Below are positions 1 to 10,789 of a stretch of 64,000 bases of DNA, one piece after another. The number at the start of each line of letters is the position of its first letter. The first letter of the stretch is position 1. This stretch comes from Podaxis mareebaensis (taxonomy: Eukaryota > Basidiomycota > Agaricomycetes > Agaricales > Agaricaceae): assembly GCA_018524725.1 (NCBI GenBank), contig JAEUWP010000353.1:1-64000 (forward strand), read 5' to 3'. The translations under genes were made by a program, and so were the position numbers. Under the pieces are notes generated by a model, which was not told the origin of the DNA, searched no databases, and worked only from the letters and a program-made list of their open reading frames with translations.

Positions 1-1480
1 GGCCAAAGTCAGCGATGAGAATTCGAGGATAAGGTCCAGGCGCGTGCAATAGGATATTCTCGGGCTATTGTGGGGGGCCGGATTAGAATAGGACAAAGCA
101 GAGAAATTATTCAAGAAATCCCTTCAAGTCTGTAGTGGATCAAGTTTCCTTGTAGCATCAATTTCACCAATGGGCCCACCTCGATGTGAAATCATTAAGT
201 CATGTAGATACCGCAATCCCTCCAAAAGCTGATACATGACGTATTTTGCCTCTGCTTCACAAAGAGGGTTTCCAGTGCCCATGGGTCCCGTGATGTACGT
301 GAATAAATCTCCGCCAGTGCATAGCTGAAGGAATATGTTGCTGGTACCGCAAAAAATGAGAAGTTGTCCATTAGAACTAATGTGACATACATAAATCTTT
401 TGTCTTGTTCAGTGTCGTAAATCTCGTTGATGTTCGGCTAGATATGTAGTCCGTGTAAGGTTGACACAAAGGATGAGTACTCAGAAGCGAAGGCTCACGT
501 GCTTGAGCTTCATCAGTATTTTCACTTCCTTCATAACTTGCTCGACCTCGTTGTCCTTCCTGGTTCTGATACTCTTGCAGGCAACTTGTCTATGCCTGGT
601 CGGGTCCAAAGCGAGATGCACAGTAGCGAAAGACCCCGTTCCCAGGCACTGAGACGTCACAATATATTTTCCGAGACGCTGAGGACATGTCATGTGTGCA
701 AAAAGAAAACGTGGGATAGACTTGACTGACTTTTTGAGTGGTCTGTGTTGGAGGGGTAGGGTCGAAAATCGTAAGCTTTTCCTGCGGTTCTCGAATGATA
801 TGGTGACATGTGAACTCTGTGCGGACCCCCTTTCAGTTGCGGGATTCAATCACAACACCCGGATATACGTCTCACCGATGTGATCAGGAAGGCCGAGGAC
901 GTCGCCATCCATGAGTATGACTGAGTTCCTTCTAATATGTTGGCCATTGTATGCGATCCCATTGCGTGATAAATCCTGAGAGCGTACGTGAGCTTTTAGC
1001 CTCGGTATAAAAATGAGAAGATGCCACTTGGCAAGAAACAATTACACCCCCGGTCGGTGATCTCACGCTAGTTAAAGGAGGGAGGTAAGCCCTACTAGAA
1101 CCGATTACGAACATAAGCCATACGCATATAATTTGCAGTGAACATTAGAAATGGCAGGATGGTTGATGACATATGTACTTCCTCGCGTCGGTGAATCTCG
1201 AAAGCTCCTTGGAAGACACGCGCTCACCAGAGCTTCGTATTTCTTCCGATCGTTGCAGGGCGGGTGAAACCCAGGATTATCGCTGTTACGTAGGGTTATA
1301 GCAGCATTTAGCGAGCTTCTAGCAACGAAATTACACTCTCTATAGCCCTGCCAAGTCGTCACAAGCTTGGCGCATATATCCACCTCATTGGACCGAGTTT
1401 CCGACAGACTAGTACAATCCGAGCGAAAGGAAATAGATTTGGCCTGGCTGATGACCTTAGGCACCTGGAAGTGCATCTTG
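1..1480 (-). CDS. CHK2/Rad53-like FHA checkpoint protein kinase, 5' part only (C-terminus beyond window)
   Basis: Serine/threonine kinase of the CHK2/Rad53/Cds1 family, which in fungi relays DNA damage and replication stress. Splice-joined reading gives an FHA domain (HPAISNVHCK, then DLSRNGIAYNG at about 1150-900), then a kinase domain with the glycine loop LGTGSFATVHLA (about 600), the catalytic lysine in VACKSIR, an acidic GGDLFTYI segment, MYQLLEGLRYLH, a spliced HRDLKPEN loop and DFG at the window edge. FHA followed by a CAMK-type kinase is the diagnostic order. The HRD-LK residues lie in an 8-nt microexon (122-129); the intron after it (65-121) starts GG rather than GT. The start codon is not resolved; it lies upstream of the FHA region, roughly 1300-1700. 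LSG1 lies upstream on the same strand. Family is fairly sure; exon ends are inferred from splice signals. Confidence 0.82.
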
Positions 1481-1679
1481 GAAGTATTCAGCTGCCTTGG
1501 CCAGACGATGAGTATTAGTACTGGTGCTGGCGACTATAGTGAGTGGTTGTGTGTGGTGGCAGAAAGGGATCAAAATCAAACGAGGCGGGAATTCTATATA
1601 TATCGATCCGGAAAGGGTGATCAAATTGGGTAGATCTGAGATCCCATCCTCAAAATACATGAAAGGGTTCGTGTCCAAG

Positions 1680-4070
1680 TTAATCGTATCCTTTTCCGCT
1701 CCGCTGCTTTACCCGTCTCATTTTCTTGTGGTGCTTCTTTTCAGATCCAGCGTTCTCTAAGACCGCAGCGATCCGCGCGCTTCTAAAGTCCAAGGGCGTC
1801 CCATCATCAGCCACGGTGTTCTGATGGGGATAAAACTTGGCTCTCGAAAAGCTTTGACCCGTCTTTTTACGGCCTTGTAACATAGGACGGGCCGCCAGAG
1901 GATCGCGCCCAAAGAAGTCGTCGTCGATGGCATTGGATTTGGTACCCTGACCTCGCGCTGGTAGAACGGTTCCAGTGTCTGTAGGTAGCACGAACGTATC
2001 TGAGTCTTTTCCAACTCGGGTCATGGGTGCCTTCTTTTTCCCTACTGCTCGCGCGAGCGCGAGTTGTCTTGTCCTCTCGTTGAACGAGTTCTCATCCATG
2101 CCTGGGGGAGGATGGCAGAATAGGAGCTTGGCGTTGACATAATCCTTTAGGATATAACGTGCGGCACGAGCTTCATCCGGGTTGCCTTGACTAGAGCGCA
2201 TGTAGCCTCTCGCAACTGAATGGAGGGTGAGATAGCACCATATTAAGAACGGAGGATGACCTACTGGCATACGCTATTAAGAGGTCTTGTCCGGCAACCT
2301 TTCCATCTCCTCCTTCCTCTATGCTCCGTACCTTAATGGACAACCCATAGACAGCTTCCAGTATCTCTTTGGGTATCCGCTTGGTGACTAAAGTTATAGG
2401 TGCTGTATACTCGCGCATCTGGTCAATTGGGAGAACACCATCGCATATGAGATCCGCTTTCGTGGTAGCAAACTGGGGGAAAACAAGGCCGGGACAATCA
2501 CAAAGAATGATGGAGTCCGACAAGTGGATAGTTTGAAAATGTTTGGTCTTTCCGGGTGTCGAGGATACGCTGACTTTCTTCTCTCCCAGAAGCGAATTGA
2601 TTGTGCTGGACTTTCCGACATTCGGATATCCCACAAGACCAACATTAACCTTGGCAGGGGCTTTCCCAGAAGCATCGGTGAACTCTGTTTTGTTGGTTGG
2701 CGAGTGCGCCTCAAGGGAAAGGCGGTGAACTTACCTGACAGCAGAGGCGCCTCCCTTAAGAGAAGGTCCTCCAACTCGAGGACTGACAACACTCGGGCCC
2801 TAGGGTCTTGGTTGAACTCGTCATCTTCCTCGGCGGAGAAATAGTCTTCTTCGCTCGACGATTCATCGGAATTTTCAATCTCGTCTTCTGACTCTGGAGG
2901 GGCTTGTACTTTCTCCCCCTCATCCTTTTGATCCTCGCTGCGGCATAGCTCCGCACCTTCATCTGGTTCCTTGCCTTCGTTCTCTTTTCCACTTCCATTG
3001 GCCCGCTCCTGTTGTGAGGCCGCTTCAAGAGCTTCTCTTCGCGCTTGCTGAAGAGCTGCAGCATTGGCCGCGGAGAAAAAGGCGTAGCGAATTCCCTGGG
3101 ACTCGAAGTAATCCGCCCAACGACAGCTAAAATGCAATCATTGGAACGTTAAGACATGAAACAGAGCAAACCCGGACGTACCGTTGTTCCGCTGTTAACA
3201 GGTCTGCCTTGTTTATCAAGAGAAGGCTCTTCCGCTTTCCTCTGCCTGTTCCAGCCTCCCCTTCAGGTCCCTCAACGTCTCGAATATAGTCCTCTAAATC
3301 TTCACAACGGAACCTCAAAGGATTCCGTGCGTCCACTATTTGAACGATGAGATGAGAACGTTCAAGCACCCGCCATAATTGCCTCCAAACTTCCAGGTTC
3401 CTCTCAAAGGGTGTGAGGAGAAAACCTTCTGTCTCTTGCAGCCTTGAGATTTGCCAGATGAGAATAGATACGAATCAAATTCGGCGATGACTCACTCCGC
3501 GAGGCCTCTCCTCCATTCCAGAAACGCAGCCTTCTCCTGCCTGTCCAACTGAGCGGGAGTCATATTTTTCGTCCATGGCGGCCTCCGCGGTACCCGGAGG
3601 CGTTTCTTGTTAGCTTCTTGTTTCTTCAGAACATTTGCCTCCTCTTGCTCGGTGAGCAAGTAAGGATTTTGTGACGATGCAACGGACTGTTGGATGATTT
3701 TTACATTTCTTCGTTCTTTGAACATGAATATCTTCAGGTGAGATGGGACGCAATGAAAGCTTACCAGCTGTAAATTCTGTCCCTGCAAGTTCTGCAGTGT
3801 TGAAGAACTCATCTAGATCCCGTTCTTGTGTAACTGATTTCAGCCGGCCAGTTGTGTCTACATCGACTGAGTACTGTCAGAGAGAATGAGTTGGCATATA
3901 TAAGAACGATCAATCGAATGCGTACATTCCCTGTTTCCTGCATTCGTTTAGCATCCTTCACTTTGCGGTTGATGATTGCACGACCCAGACCGCTGGGGTT
4001 ATTATCTCTTTTCGGCGGCTGTGACTTTCGTCAGGGAGACTTTCCTCGACGCTTGTCATGTATTTACCAT
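1680..4070 (-). CDS. LSG1: Large-subunit GTPase 1 (60S ribosome export GTPase)
   Basis: LSG1 is a cytoplasmic circularly permuted GTPase that releases the export adaptor NMD3 from pre-60S ribosomes. The permuted order is visible: G4 (LLINKADLL) and VDARNPL near 3170-3340 come before G1 (GYPNVGKSS) near 2620 and G3 (DCPGLVFPQF) near 2490. An acidic Glu/Ser linker (about 2760-3000) interrupts the G domain, as in other LSG1 proteins. The N-terminus reads PSGLGRAIINRK and the C-terminus is Lys/Arg-rich, ending RSGKGYD. The start is chosen at 4070-4068 because ATG is followed at once by a 49-nt intron (4019-4067, GTAAAT...CACAG), and exon 2 then gives the typical PPKR-NPSGLGRA start. It shares the strand with the kinase downstream. 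Confidence 0.93.
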
Positions 4071-4299
4071 TTTCAATCAATGCGAATGATTAGCTGGTGG
4101 AGGTTTATTGGGAGGCTGGAATAAATTCCGACCCGGTGCTATTAGTCAGTTTGAGTTTTCTCTGATCACTATCTCATTATCTTATTGCTACGTCATGTGA
4201 TCGGACCGCACACTAGTAATAGGGGCCTTTACACCGTGTCGTAGTTGTACCACTTCGCGTCCCAACGACCCACCTTCCACCTCGAGCCGCTGTGTCCCG

Positions 4300-5050
4300 T
4301 CACCTCATTTATCTCGCGTCGGACTAACCTGCAAATCCAGCCTAGAAATATAAGCTCTACGGGAAGCTCTCCAAAGCTGCGACTACAACTTGAGGGCTTG
4401 ACTTCACGTCGCAAAGACCCGCCATCCACGCCATCACAAGCCACGCCATCTGCTTTGAAAGCGCAAAGACTCCTTAAACCATCTCCGCGCGTAGTGGAGA
4501 CCACGCAAGTTTCAATACCTTCGATCCGCAAAGAAGGACGAGAGAAAGCGGAAAGAAACTATTCCATTCAACCTCCCCAAACCTGCAGTGAACCCATTTT
4601 TTTATCCCCCGGAAGTCTAAAGCCCAGAGTTCCCAAAGGCAGCCATCCTCTGACCCTTTTCTGTTCACCCAATCCACACAGCCCTCAACTTCAACTCAAC
4701 TCCAAGAATCGCCATCGGCTGTCTCCCGAGCCCGGAAACAACTACGAGGGGAACCAATGTCACCATCACCGAATAAATAGCAACGCCGATGTGTATTGTC
4801 CCCAGCCAGTCCCCCACTCCCAAACCTACAGCTCCAAGGGCTCGGAAGCGACGACAGCGACAGTAGTGATGATGGGGAGGAAAATCATACTGACGGAGAG
4901 AATTCGTCGTTGGTTGATGACAGTGCTATGAAACCCGTGGTGCATAGCAAAGCTTTCACAGATCTCTTCGAGGAGAGTGTCCAGCCGACATCCACGACGG
5001 ATCTGTTTGGTGGTGACGTCTTGACTGTGGAGCCGCAGCTGAAGAAATAA
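4300..5050 (+). pseudogene. Probable degraded SLD2/DRC1-like replication initiation factor
   Basis: No intact gene is found. One frame from about 4660 to 5050 reads AVSRARKQLRGEPMSPSPNK, a stop (TAG 4778-4780), then QRRCVLSPASPPLPNLQ, a Ser/Asp/Glu acidic run, SFVDDSAMKP-like text (here SSLVDDSAMKP), KAFTDLFEES and TTDLFGGDVL before TAA at 5048-5050. From memory this resembles the middle of Sld2 (Drc1) of mushroom fungi, which helps load CDC45 and GINS at replication origins. Upstream sequence in another frame (about 4300-4560) is Ser/Pro/Thr-rich and may be older Sld2 text. The conserved N-terminal Sld2 helix was not found. The internal stop, frame change and missing N-terminus argue for a relic. 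Alternative: an unrelated low-complexity gene with introns I failed to find. Confidence 0.4.
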
Positions 5051-5592
5051 GCGTCCGAATAATACACTGCCCAGCATGGACGACGACATATTCAGTGGTG
5101 AGTCTAAGATCAGGAGCGATACCAAATCATCCACCAAGTCCGGACCCTCTGTGAAATCGCAATCCCAACGTTGCCCAAATCACGGTCGGAGCTGGTCCAA
5201 ACGATGTTGAAGGTTGAAGGCGGCTTGCCTAACGAGTTGTGTCGCGTTGTGATGTTAGAATCATTATTAATGATGGACATTCAGCGTGAAGTCTCTTCTG
5301 GCGCGTTGTGTTGTGTGACGTTACTTTTCAGACTACCAGTGATAGGAGAAAATGGTGATCGTGGTGGAAATCCCTAATAAATAGGCGCATGGTACCGCCC
5401 AGGAGGGAAAGCTCCCAGTGAACTGGTGACACGCACTGAGATATACGAGCACTTCTCATATCTGTTTATTACCAGTTGCTGAGGATTGACTCTACGGACG
5501 ACAGTCACATCTTCTGTTGAGTGGCAGACTTGCCTCAGCCCGTTTTCGAATCCCCCCTCATAGCACCTTCAAAAACACCTGGATCATAGGCC
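5051..5592. other. Intergenic stretch, no gene seen
   Basis: Between the SLD2-like relic and the next gene. A short open stretch from an ATG at 5076 (MDDDIFSGE) ends quickly and has no recognisable domain. Some of it may be further relic sequence. I see no RNA gene. Confidence 0.4.
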
Positions 5593-6701
5593 ATGGCACT
5601 ATCGACTCCCCTCCAACGTCTATTCCTGTCCCTTGGTCTCTTGATGGACCCCGACCCAACAACCCAGTATCCCTTTGCGATATTCAAAGCCTCTCATGGC
5701 CCTCTCCAGATATCCACCTTCCGGGAACTTTACCTAGGGGCGAGCGCCCGCCAAGGTTACGATGATGCCTATGTCATTCTCCTAGAAACCATGAAGCACA
5801 CCATTACAGGAAGCAAACTGGAACACGAATACCTCAGGGTGACCGTGTGTCCTACCCCCTCACACTGGAATGACGAACAATCGCACGTTAGGCTCGTCCT
5901 GGAGAGGGATGCTTTTATACCACCGGGTGAGCCTATTGCCCCTCTAAGCCTGACTTATAGGGATGGCTGATGAGTATGTACACAGGGAGCCCACGGACAT
6001 TGAGTGCCTTTACCTCTTTGTTCTTGGGGAGGCCCATTGATGTCCTGGATGTGATTGGGCTGTACGACCCAACCATGAACAACTCTCGTAGGATCAATTA
6101 TATGCGGTTCTCTCCTCCCAACTTGACCTCTGTTGTCCCTCGAGACGGGTCCCTACCGTTTTTCCTCTTTATATTGGCATTCAGCCGTGTTCGCGATGTC
6201 TTGGCGTCATACAAATTCAAGAAGAGCAATTGTTACGTGCTTGCACGTGGTATCATGGAGGTTTCGGCAAGGGTCACCAGGCATAGAGTCCATCACGTCT
6301 CCGATTCAAGGGACATTGATGAACTGACGGACCCGGATGTTGGATCGTCATCTAATGCCTTGTCGTTGCCCACCTCCACGGGTGCGGGGAGGTGCTGGGG
6401 AATTAGTGTTTCACGGGAATTCTCTGAGGATGAGCTAGAGGAAATTGTTGTGGCGTTAGAGAGCGATGTGGGGAAGGTCGGGACATATGTCAGTAAATCT
6501 CCCCTGTTGCAATCACATTTCATGCACTGATGACTCGGTTTTCAGTGGGACTACAGCCCGCCAGGCCTTGTTGACAATGCGAGAGCGGTCGGTGTTGACA
6601 GGGGGGCGGCTCAAGAAACGGGAACATCGGTGAAGACAACGATGAAGAACGTGCGACGTAGGCTGAGAATTACTGTGGATAGGATTTTTCGTAGGACATG
6701 A
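5593..6701 (+). CDS. Uncharacterised basidiomycete protein, three exons
   Basis: Splice-joined product of about 330 residues with no domain I recognise. The start ATG at 5593 sits in a good context (GGCCATGGC). Intron 1 is 5927-5985 (59 nt) and joins IPPG to SPRTLSAFTSLFLGR in frame. Intron 2 is 6489-6545 (57 nt) and joins VGTY to WDYSPPGLVDNAR in frame, leading to TGA at 6699-6701. The product has a compact N-terminal part (residues 1-110), a middle with FLFILAFSRVRDVLASYK, and a basic tail RRRLRITVDRIFRRT. The hydrophobic stretch near residue 175 is short, so a membrane role is uncertain. The consistent open frame across three exons supports a real gene; function unknown. Confidence 0.7.
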
Positions 6702-6917
6702 CCACAAGTATCACTCCGTTCAAATAGATTTGTGACCATCCAAGCCAGTAGACACAAAAAGGCGAGCACTCAGTCAAGATTTCAAGCATCCCACTATTCA
6801 CAAAATGTTTCTCTGCGATTTCGTCATTCAGGTATTGCATTGTTGCGGGGCCGGATGTCGTGCTTTACATGTCATATTTTGTTACTACGGATATTCATTA
6901 CAATTGACTAGTTCTTC

Positions 6918-8843
6918 TCAGGGAAGGTTCGGGCGGACTAATGTGCGAAATAAATAATGGCCAGATGGGTGAGATCGTCGAAGAGCACTCACCAGCTTGA
7001 GTCCAGAGAGGTTGATCTGAACCATCGGCATTGGGAGTTAGGGTCAAAACATACGTAGTGTCAAAGGCACCAGCACTCCAGACGGTGAATCCAGCAATTG
7101 AGTCAGAGTTGGCCTTCACGAATGCGAGTTCTGACTTCAAGCTATGCGAGGGAATCTCAGTTGGATCGAGTGAGGAAAAAGAGGTGGAAGCGTACGCGGT
7201 GATACAAGAAGAGGTGTTACCTCCACCAGTCTCGCTGAGAAGCGCCTGCCTGTTGCCGTTAGCCTTGAGGAAATTGACGAGAGTTTGCATGACGGAGACG
7301 TTGTCCTGCGTATATGGCTGATAAGTATGTCATGTGCAGCAAAGAAGAGGTCGGTTTACGGTAGTGCACTCGGCATGAGTTCCACTATTGTCACTATCGA
7401 GGTATTTGTGGACTAGAAATCGATTAGCTCTCCGCTTCCGCTGGACATAGGTCGAATGAGATACCGTCGAAGATCAACTTGCTAGTTCCACCAGCGGGAT
7501 CAGTAACCTTGACGAGTTGTGGTCCGGCCTCGGTAGGGAATGCCTGTGCACTGGACCAGGACGAACCTGAACCCTCATTTTAGCAGGCAGTCACAAGGTC
7601 TGGGATGCCATAATTTACCCGGGATGAGGATGTATTGAGAAGTGGCGCCAGCAGCACGAATTGCATTGACAACAGCCTGGACGGACGTGACCCAGGTGGA
7701 AATATTAGGGACATCGTGGGGCTCGTTCATGATGCCGAACTAGGATCCTTTGTCAATTCCATCCCAGAAGATTTGTCGGGAGAGAAGCACTTGCAATGAT
7801 CTTTGAATTGTCCTTGTATTTCGCGGCAAGCTGGGACCACAGACTGGCGTACTGCTCGTTAGTGGGTCCTCCTTGAGCGATGATCTGTCCATTCCAGCGC
7901 GCATAGTTGTGCTATCGAGGACGATAAGGCGAGGAATAGATCAAATGATGGGAGTAGGATCTCACAAGGTCTAAGATGACCCAGGGGTTGCTGCCCGAGT
8001 TGAGTGCGGCTCGCACGGTGGCATCATAGCGGTTGAAGAAATTGTTGTCAATAGTGCCACCAACAGTGGGTGTCATCAATTGCCAAGCTGAGTTTTGGTT
8101 AAATAGTTGATTCGAATTTCGCAATGGTCATACTCACCAAAGGCTAACAATCACCCACTGTCAGCGAGAGCATAGACTAGGTGCAGGAGTTTGGGCTTAC
8201 GAATGCGGAAGGCGTTGACACCTTGCTGTGCGAAGTGGGCGAACTGCGAGACGGGCGGGTCATTTCCTGTTCCCTTGAAGGAACCATCCGTAGACTTAAT
8301 GAAATCCAAGGTGAGTATGTTACAGAATGAAGGCTACGGAGTTTACTCACAACAGTGAAGTCATAACCGGCCATGTTTACACCTCCCAGGAATGGAAGGC
8401 GTCCAGGATCAGGGGCGGACGTTGGGGTAGATCCTGATGATGTAGTTGTTGTACTCGTTGCCGTTCCAGGAAGGCATTGGAAATAGTCTTTGGAAGGATG
8501 TTAAGGAAAAGAGTTTACATATGAAAAGGTGACGAAGGCTCACAATCATTCAATTTGGTGCAAACGGCACCAGAGACACAGGTTGTTCCACCAGCTACAT
8601 TTGTGCCGTAATTAGTTCTTGTTGAGTCTAGGTCGACAGATAAACGCACTCCAACCGTTGCCGCCACCTGAAGAACTCATCGTGTTAAACCCTTCCTTCG
8701 GCATCAAGTATGGAGGACTCACATTGAGCATAAAGCTGTAGTTCGGTTCAGAAGAGTTCGCATGAGGGATTTTCAGTGATACTCACCGGCTGTTGCGCAA
8801 GAGCACAGGAGACGGCAACGAAGGTAACAAGAAGAGACTTCAT
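6918..8843 (-). CDS. Secreted endo-beta-1,4-glucanase, CBM1 + GH5 subfamily 5
   Basis: Extracellular cellulase like Trichoderma EGII/Cel5A that cuts internal bonds of cellulose. The start at 8843 opens a signal peptide MKSLLVTFVAVSCALAQ. Small exons then encode an N-terminal fungal cellulose-binding module (LYAQCGGGNGW, GTTCVSGAVCTKLND, QC) and a Ser/Thr linker. The GH5 barrel begins GGVNMAGYDF (about 8370). The acid/base Glu is in IMNEPHD (about 7725) and the nucleophile Glu in LLSETGGGN (about 7240); WSAGAFDTTYVLT follows. The last intron removes a bogus tail, so the protein ends KAVRPNLP-like (here QAVRPNLP) at TGA 6918-6920, the usual end of this family. Many introns of about 50-60 nt. 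It marks a plant-litter or wood-degrading lifestyle. Confidence 0.93.
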
Positions 8844-9308
8844 CCTGCGGGCGGGATAACCAATGTCAACCGATGTTCACGATGTTCACGGTGTCTTATA
8901 CGCATTGTCGCGGCCATATCCCGGATAATCTGGTTTTTAGGAAAAATGAAGAGCGTCACGATGAGGATACAGGTACGCAAAGCACAGTCTACTGCATCAT
9001 GGCCGAAATTGCGACCAAGTGAAGTTTCGCCGAGACCGAGTTATTTTTAGGACATTCACATGGATTGATCCCAAAATCGATTGTACGAGGATTCTGAAAG
9101 CTTTGGATACTTATGCTGTGGCTGGACCAGTCCAAGTGTGGTCCTTTGTCAGCTACAAAGGTGCTGCTGGTTTGGTCAGGATGCGAAAGGGGGATTTTCA
9201 TGAGAGAAGGAGAAGACGAGAGTGACCGTGGGAGTTAATGAAGGGCGATGATGATTGGCATTTCGGCATTATTTGGCTTCTACCGTCGGAGATTCTCCTT
9301 GGCGACCC
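8844..9308. promoter_or_regulatory. Divergent intergenic region between GH5 cellulase and LYR gene
   Basis: About 465 bp with start codons facing outward at both ends, so it must hold both promoters. I see no convincing ORF, RNA gene or clear repeat. Specific operator sites (for example CreA-like GC boxes) were not reliably identified. Confidence 0.5.
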
Positions 9309-10487
9309 ATGTCAAAACTTATCCCAGTTCTATCTCTTTACCGAGACTACCTGAGAGTCATTCGCCAGCTACCACACAACTACCTTCGGTAGAATTCACT
9401 GTTGTTTACCATTAATCCGTTGGCTGATAAGATTTCAGACAGTTCTACCGACTAAAAGTTCGGGATGACATTGAGAATCTCAGAGACACGAAGCCCCTCA
9501 GTTTGCAGAAGAAAAAATTCAAGCGCATATCCAAGGTCTCCACCAATATCCCGCAGATGTAACCGAAAACGCTCATGCGACTCACACAGGAGCTAAGAAG
9601 GATGAACAAAGGTCTCCAAGGTGATTGGCGAAGCTTCGACCACATCCTTGATGTCGCGTATGGTCGAAAAGGGAAACTAAAACACGAGTTATTAGAGGTT
9701 TGTCCGTCCGCTCCTCTTCGGCTCCGCAATTACATGACGCTTCTCATGAACATAGCCATTTCTTTCCGACCCAAATACCCAAGTTCCTCCGCCTGTTATC
9801 CCGCCAATGCCAAACTCACGTCCTCCGGTCTATTCTCCCGAACTTCGCGCCCTGATGACAAGCGATATTTCACGTACAACGAAGGCACTCAAACCTGCAG
9901 CTTTGGACCGACCTCCGACTCTACCTCCTCAAGCCGACCCCTCTTCCGAAGAAGCACGCTTATTCGGTATCCTGAGTAAACGACGCCACAAAAACATACT
10001 GCAACGATACTTCAAACAGGAGGTGCAGAAGGTTTATCCTCCCCTTGAGGTGGAGGTTCAAGGTGGTCACGCGTTGGAAGACGTGGGTGCACGTGGAGGC
10101 GCTTTACAAGGCTTGAATCTGCTGAAAGACGTTGAAGCTATGATCGGACCTTTATGGAAATCCCCACAACTCACGCGACGAGAACGTCGAGCTCTAGGTG
10201 CCGATGCTACCTCCGAGTCATCATCCTCTGAACGACATCCTTCACGTTGGTTAAGACGACGATACCAGAGTCTTTTGGGACGGCTCCCTATTCTCATGTT
10301 CACACCAGGACAGAAACCGGGAAGTGGACGTTATTCCGTTGAACGTTCACCAAGATATCTAGGTGACCTCTATAGCACTGGGGGTCGACTACTTCCTGTC
10401 GCTGCAGCCGCTCAGCTTGCTTGGCACGAGTCCGTTTTGACCGGGCCAAAAGCCAAGTCAAGGAAGGTAAAAGCTGAAGGGCAGTAA
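9309..10487 (+). CDS. LYR-motif protein, Cup1-like (mitochondrial)
   Basis: Complex1_LYR-type protein resembling the fission yeast mitochondrial LYR protein Cup1; LYR proteins bind the acyl carrier protein and help mitochondrial assembly. Exon 1 from ATG 9309 reads MSKLIPVLSLYRDYLRV, holding the LYR tripeptide at residues 10-12. Exon 2 gives RQFYRLKVRDDIENL, exon 3 HILDVAYGRKGKLKHELLE, and exon 4 PFLSDPNTQVPPPVIPPM, SRPPVYSPELRAL, then a long basic C-terminus with RHPSRWLRRRYQSLLGRLPIL, ending GQ at TAA 10485-10487. The three introns are short with clean GT-AG ends. YGRKGKLKHELLEP and RPPVYSPEL are hallmarks I associate with the fungal Cup1-like group. The exact biochemical role is unknown. 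Confidence 0.8.
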
Positions 10488-10789
10488 AAAAGCGTGCTGC
10501 CTGCGTTAGATAGCCCTCTTGCAAATACCATGAAGATACCGCGAGGACGTGCTCGGCTACTCTTCCGAGATCAGTTCATAGAACTTAAGCGTTAATATAC
10601 CGGGTCCGCCAGAGCCTATTGACGCGAATATCAACTACTCACCTAACCCATTGTAATGACCGCAGTCAACGTTTCAACTTTGAGCATCGTGATAATCTCA
10701 AAATCAAAAAACACGTTGGTGCGAAGACAAACGAAAAAAAGCTAGGTAGACAGAATTCCAAAGACAGCACAAGATTAAATAAATGTATA
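10488..10789. other. Convergent 3' intergenic region
   Basis: About 300 bp, A-rich on the + strand, between two gene ends. It must contain both 3' untranslated regions; no other feature is seen. Confidence 0.5.

Noticed and set aside
4245..4931. A 228-codon open frame as an intact gene
   Set aside because: Its first residues lack a good start, and its second half is in a different frame from the recognisable Sld2-like text; composition fits a mix of relic and shadow frame.
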